Origin: Candidatus Poribacteria bacterium
Lineage (GTDB): Bacteria > Poribacteria > WGA-4E > WGA-3G
Reading direction: 5' to 3'
Length of the DNA stretch: 7,602 bases
Assembly (NCBI GenBank): GCA_009842375.1
Contig: VYFM01000583.1
Coordinates: forward strand, 496-8,097
The translations under genes and the position numbers were made by a program. The notes under the pieces are model-generated. The model saw only the letters and a program-made list of their open reading frames with translations. It was not told the origin of the DNA and searched no databases. How positions within the stretch are numbered: the stretch's first letter is position 1; each line of letters starts with the position of its first letter. Shown in pieces: positions 6,270-7,602 of the stretch.

Positions 6270-7142
6270 ATGGAACAAGCACAAAACCATACAAAACCTT
6301 TTATTGTTGACAAAAACTTAGGCGCGGCACTTGATATAGACAATGCTGCACTACCACAAACTACCTCCGATGGTTCACCTGTCGTCCCACCGACACAGGA
6401 ACAGAAATATCTGTTTGACATGCGCGGTTGGCTTTTAGTACCCGGCGTATTGACTGGTGATGAACTGGAAGAGATACAGGATTTCGGTCATCGTCTCCAC
6501 CATGAACCGGACTCTATTCCTGAACATGAACGTTCACCACTCGGTGGACCGATGCAAAAGTTATCTGACCACCCAAACGTTGTTGGATTTCTGAACGAAT
6601 TCCTCGCGCATCCCGCGCTCTCAAGTCCAGAATGTTACGGCTTCCGGATGGAATCGTGTCACATGTTTTACCGCACTGTCGGAGATGGAAATTTTGGACC
6701 ACACAACGGAAACGGTATGCTCCGTTTTCCCGGAGATTCACATCTCTATCGGTGTATTCCCGGCAGGGGATATAGCGGTTTAACTCGAATTGTGTGGGAA
6801 CTCAACCCAGTCAGATATAGACAAGGTGGCACTCTGTTCATCACGGGAAGCCATAAGGCTGTGTATACAGCACCTGATAGTATACGAACGCCGGATTCTC
6901 CGATTTGGGATACCTACGAGTGTCCAGCAGGATCGTTACTCTTTTTTACGGAGGCGTTGACGCACAGTACACATAAATGGATAAATGAGGATAACCACAG
7001 GATGGCAATCTTTAGCTGCTATAACACTGTCAATAGTAAATGGCACGATTGGAATCCAAATCCTAAGTTGATGGAAGAAATGCCGCCCAAACGACAGACA
7101 CTATTTAGACCCGTTCGAGCCGCGAATAACTTAATTCAGTAA
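6270..7142 (+). CDS. PhyH-family Fe(II)/2-oxoglutarate oxygenase-like protein with H-N-G iron motif
   Basis: The 290-residue protein has an N-terminal extension (1-45) and then a PhyH jelly-roll core. The core shows FDMRGWLLVPGVLTGDELEEI (49-69, the usual PhyH opening), GPHNGNG (143-149), ITGSHKA (191-197), a CPAGSLLFFTEALTHST segment (218-234) and HRMAIFSCYN (243-252). H145 and H232 fit the two histidine iron ligands, and R244, 12 residues after H232, fits the 2-oxoglutarate arginine. The normal acidic ligand two residues after the first histidine is glycine (G147). This may be a trait of its subfamily; it may alter chemistry, or the acid may come from elsewhere. AGGA at 6257-6260 lies 9 bases before ATG. 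The second gene of an operon with the aminotransferase, it may oxidise that enzyme's substrate or product (inference). It shares only the fold with the other PhyH gene and has no HEAT repeats. Confidence 0.88.
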   Translation: MEQAQNHTKPFIVDKNLGAALDIDNAALPQTTSDGSPVVPPTQEQKYLFDMRGWLLVPGVLTGDELEEIQDFGHRLHHEPDSIPEHERSPLGGPMQKLSDHPNVVGFLNEFLAHPALSSPECYGFRMESCHMFYRTVGDGNFGPHNGNGMLRFPGDSHLYRCIPGRGYSGLTRIVWELNPVRYRQGGTLFITGSHKAVYTAPDSIRTPDSPIWDTYECPAGSLLFFTEALTHSTHKWINEDNHRMAIFSCYNTVNSKWHDWNPNPKLMEEMPPKRQTLFRPVRAANNLIQ

Positions 7143-7246
7143 TCATTTGCTCGGTAAGGTCTTGGCATCTCACTATTTCAAAGTAGATACATCTACCTAC
7201 TTAGACTTATTTCGTCATCTCCCTACTATCCTGATGTCAAATTGCT
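7143..7246. other. Non-coding spacer after the operon
   Basis: No gene is seen here. Two competing small stems exist, AAGTAG (7181-7186) with CTACTT (7197-7202) and GTAGAT (7183-7188) with ATCTAC (7191-7196). They could form a weak 3'-end structure for the operon, but no T tract follows, so a terminator is not called. Confidence 0.4.
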
Positions 7247-7254
7247 AATTAGTT
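7247..7254. repeat. Left target-site duplication of element C
   Basis: AATTAGTT directly precedes the left end of the 279-bp element and is repeated exactly after its right end at 7534-7541. Confidence 0.85.
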
Positions 7255-7533
7255 GAGGGGTGTGCATAAATAACCAATGTTGTTCTCAGTCCATGTGTTT
7301 TTGTGTGATGTGAAGTTTTTATTGTCTGAACCAGGATTCACCAAATCAACGGTATGAATGCCTGTTGGCATTCCCCGGGATTATAGGATTTCCAGGATGA
7401 TAGCGTTTTCGGTAACATCACGCGCTGCTGAGATGGATTGATCACCTATTTTCTAAGATTTAGGACAAATCAAGCATTTGATAAATTGCGTGGTCATAGG
7501 TTTTAGGACACTAAATATTTATGCACACCCCTC
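7255..7533. mobile_element. MITE-like non-autonomous element, 279 bp (element C)
   Basis: Perfect 18-bp terminal inverted repeats, GAGGGGTGTGCATAAATA at 7255-7272 and its complement at 7516-7533, are flanked by a perfect 8-bp duplication AATTAGTT (7247-7254, 7534-7541). This is strong evidence of a transposition event, and the intact duplication suggests it is fairly recent. The interior has no open frame of note, so a transposase must act in trans. The terminal G and 8-bp duplication are compatible with the IS256 family, but this is a weak inference from memory. The ends do not resemble those of the elements on the left side, so at least two systems have acted here. The interior includes a 7-bp hairpin and GGATT repeats listed separately. 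Confidence 0.9.
7334..7398. repeat. Interrupted GGATT repeat with hairpin inside element C
   Basis: GGATT occurs at 7334-7338, 7378-7382 and 7386-7390, with GGAT at 7395-7398. The last three are 8-9 bp apart, but the first is separated by a stretch holding the hairpin GAATGCC (7356-7362) / GGCATTC (7367-7373) with loop TGTT. Short phased GGATT runs are a familiar intergenic repeat in some uncultured phyla (recollection). The gap looks like an insertion into such a run. Confidence 0.45.
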
Positions 7534-7541
7534 AATTAGTT
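7534..7541. repeat. Right target-site duplication of element C
   Basis: AATTAGTT immediately follows the right terminal repeat and is identical to 7247-7254. Confidence 0.85.
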
Positions 7542-7585
7542 GTAGTATATAGTGGAAACCATAATTACTTGCACACAATTGTAGC

Positions 7586-7602
7586 GTAACCTGTTAGGTT
7601 GC
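7586..7602. repeat. Palindrome cut by the window edge
   Basis: GTAACCT (7586-7592) pairs with AGGTTGC (7596-7602), including one G-U, around the loop GTT. The stem probably continues past the window, since the left side reads on outward as GTAGC. It resembles a dispersed palindromic intergenic repeat; a terminator for a gene beyond the edge is the alternative. Confidence 0.5.

Overview
The window looks like an accessory, repeat-rich stretch of a moderately AT-rich bacterial chromosome. Four full-length protein genes, one small intact gene and one truncated gene lie between clusters of inverted-repeat DNA. There is no direct taxonomic marker (no rRNA or tRNA). Two phytanoyl-CoA-dioxygenase-like (PhyH) enzymes, one fused to HEAT repeats, sit beside a glutamate-1-semialdehyde-mutase-like aminotransferase. 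With a PIN/small-antitoxin pair and abundant palindromes, this resembles what I know of Candidatus Poribacteria; that is an inference at moderate confidence.

Left region (1-710): no credible gene. It holds a small transposon-like element at 49-239 with terminal inverted repeats, a central 67-nt hairpin and a near-perfect 9-bp target duplication. Ten bases later begins a second structure, 250-646, bounded by a perfect 20-bp inverted repeat whose ends resemble those of the first element. Its interior carries four copies of TTCAGAGT and several strong hairpins. An extended -10 promoter at 686-694 then leads into the first gene.

Middle (724-3506): a long alpha-D-phosphohexomutase (phosphoglucomutase/phosphomannomutase type) with all family loops recognisable. 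Then come a PIN-domain toxin remnant lacking its N-terminal part and, overlapping it by 4 bases, an apparently intact small antitoxin-like gene. A long bulged hairpin at 3456-3506 lies between this gene and the convergent gene that follows.

Right region (3521-7142): a PhyH-HEAT fusion on the minus strand diverges from a two-gene plus-strand operon of a class III aminotransferase and a second PhyH-like protein (23-bp gap). The 152-bp divergent region has -10 boxes in both directions. The layout suggests a small oxygenase/aminotransferase module acting on an unknown small metabolite, possibly in secondary metabolism or amino-compound turnover; the substrate cannot be read from sequence. The second PhyH protein has H-N-G where the iron-binding motif normally has H-x-D/E.

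Right end (7143-7602): no gene. A second, unrelated 279-bp element at 7255-7533 has perfect 18-bp terminal repeats and a perfect 8-bp target duplication. The last bases carry half of a palindrome that runs to the window edge. Overall, three MITE-like structures border an otherwise ordinary metabolic region, and no transposase gene is present, so any mobility would depend on enzymes encoded elsewhere.
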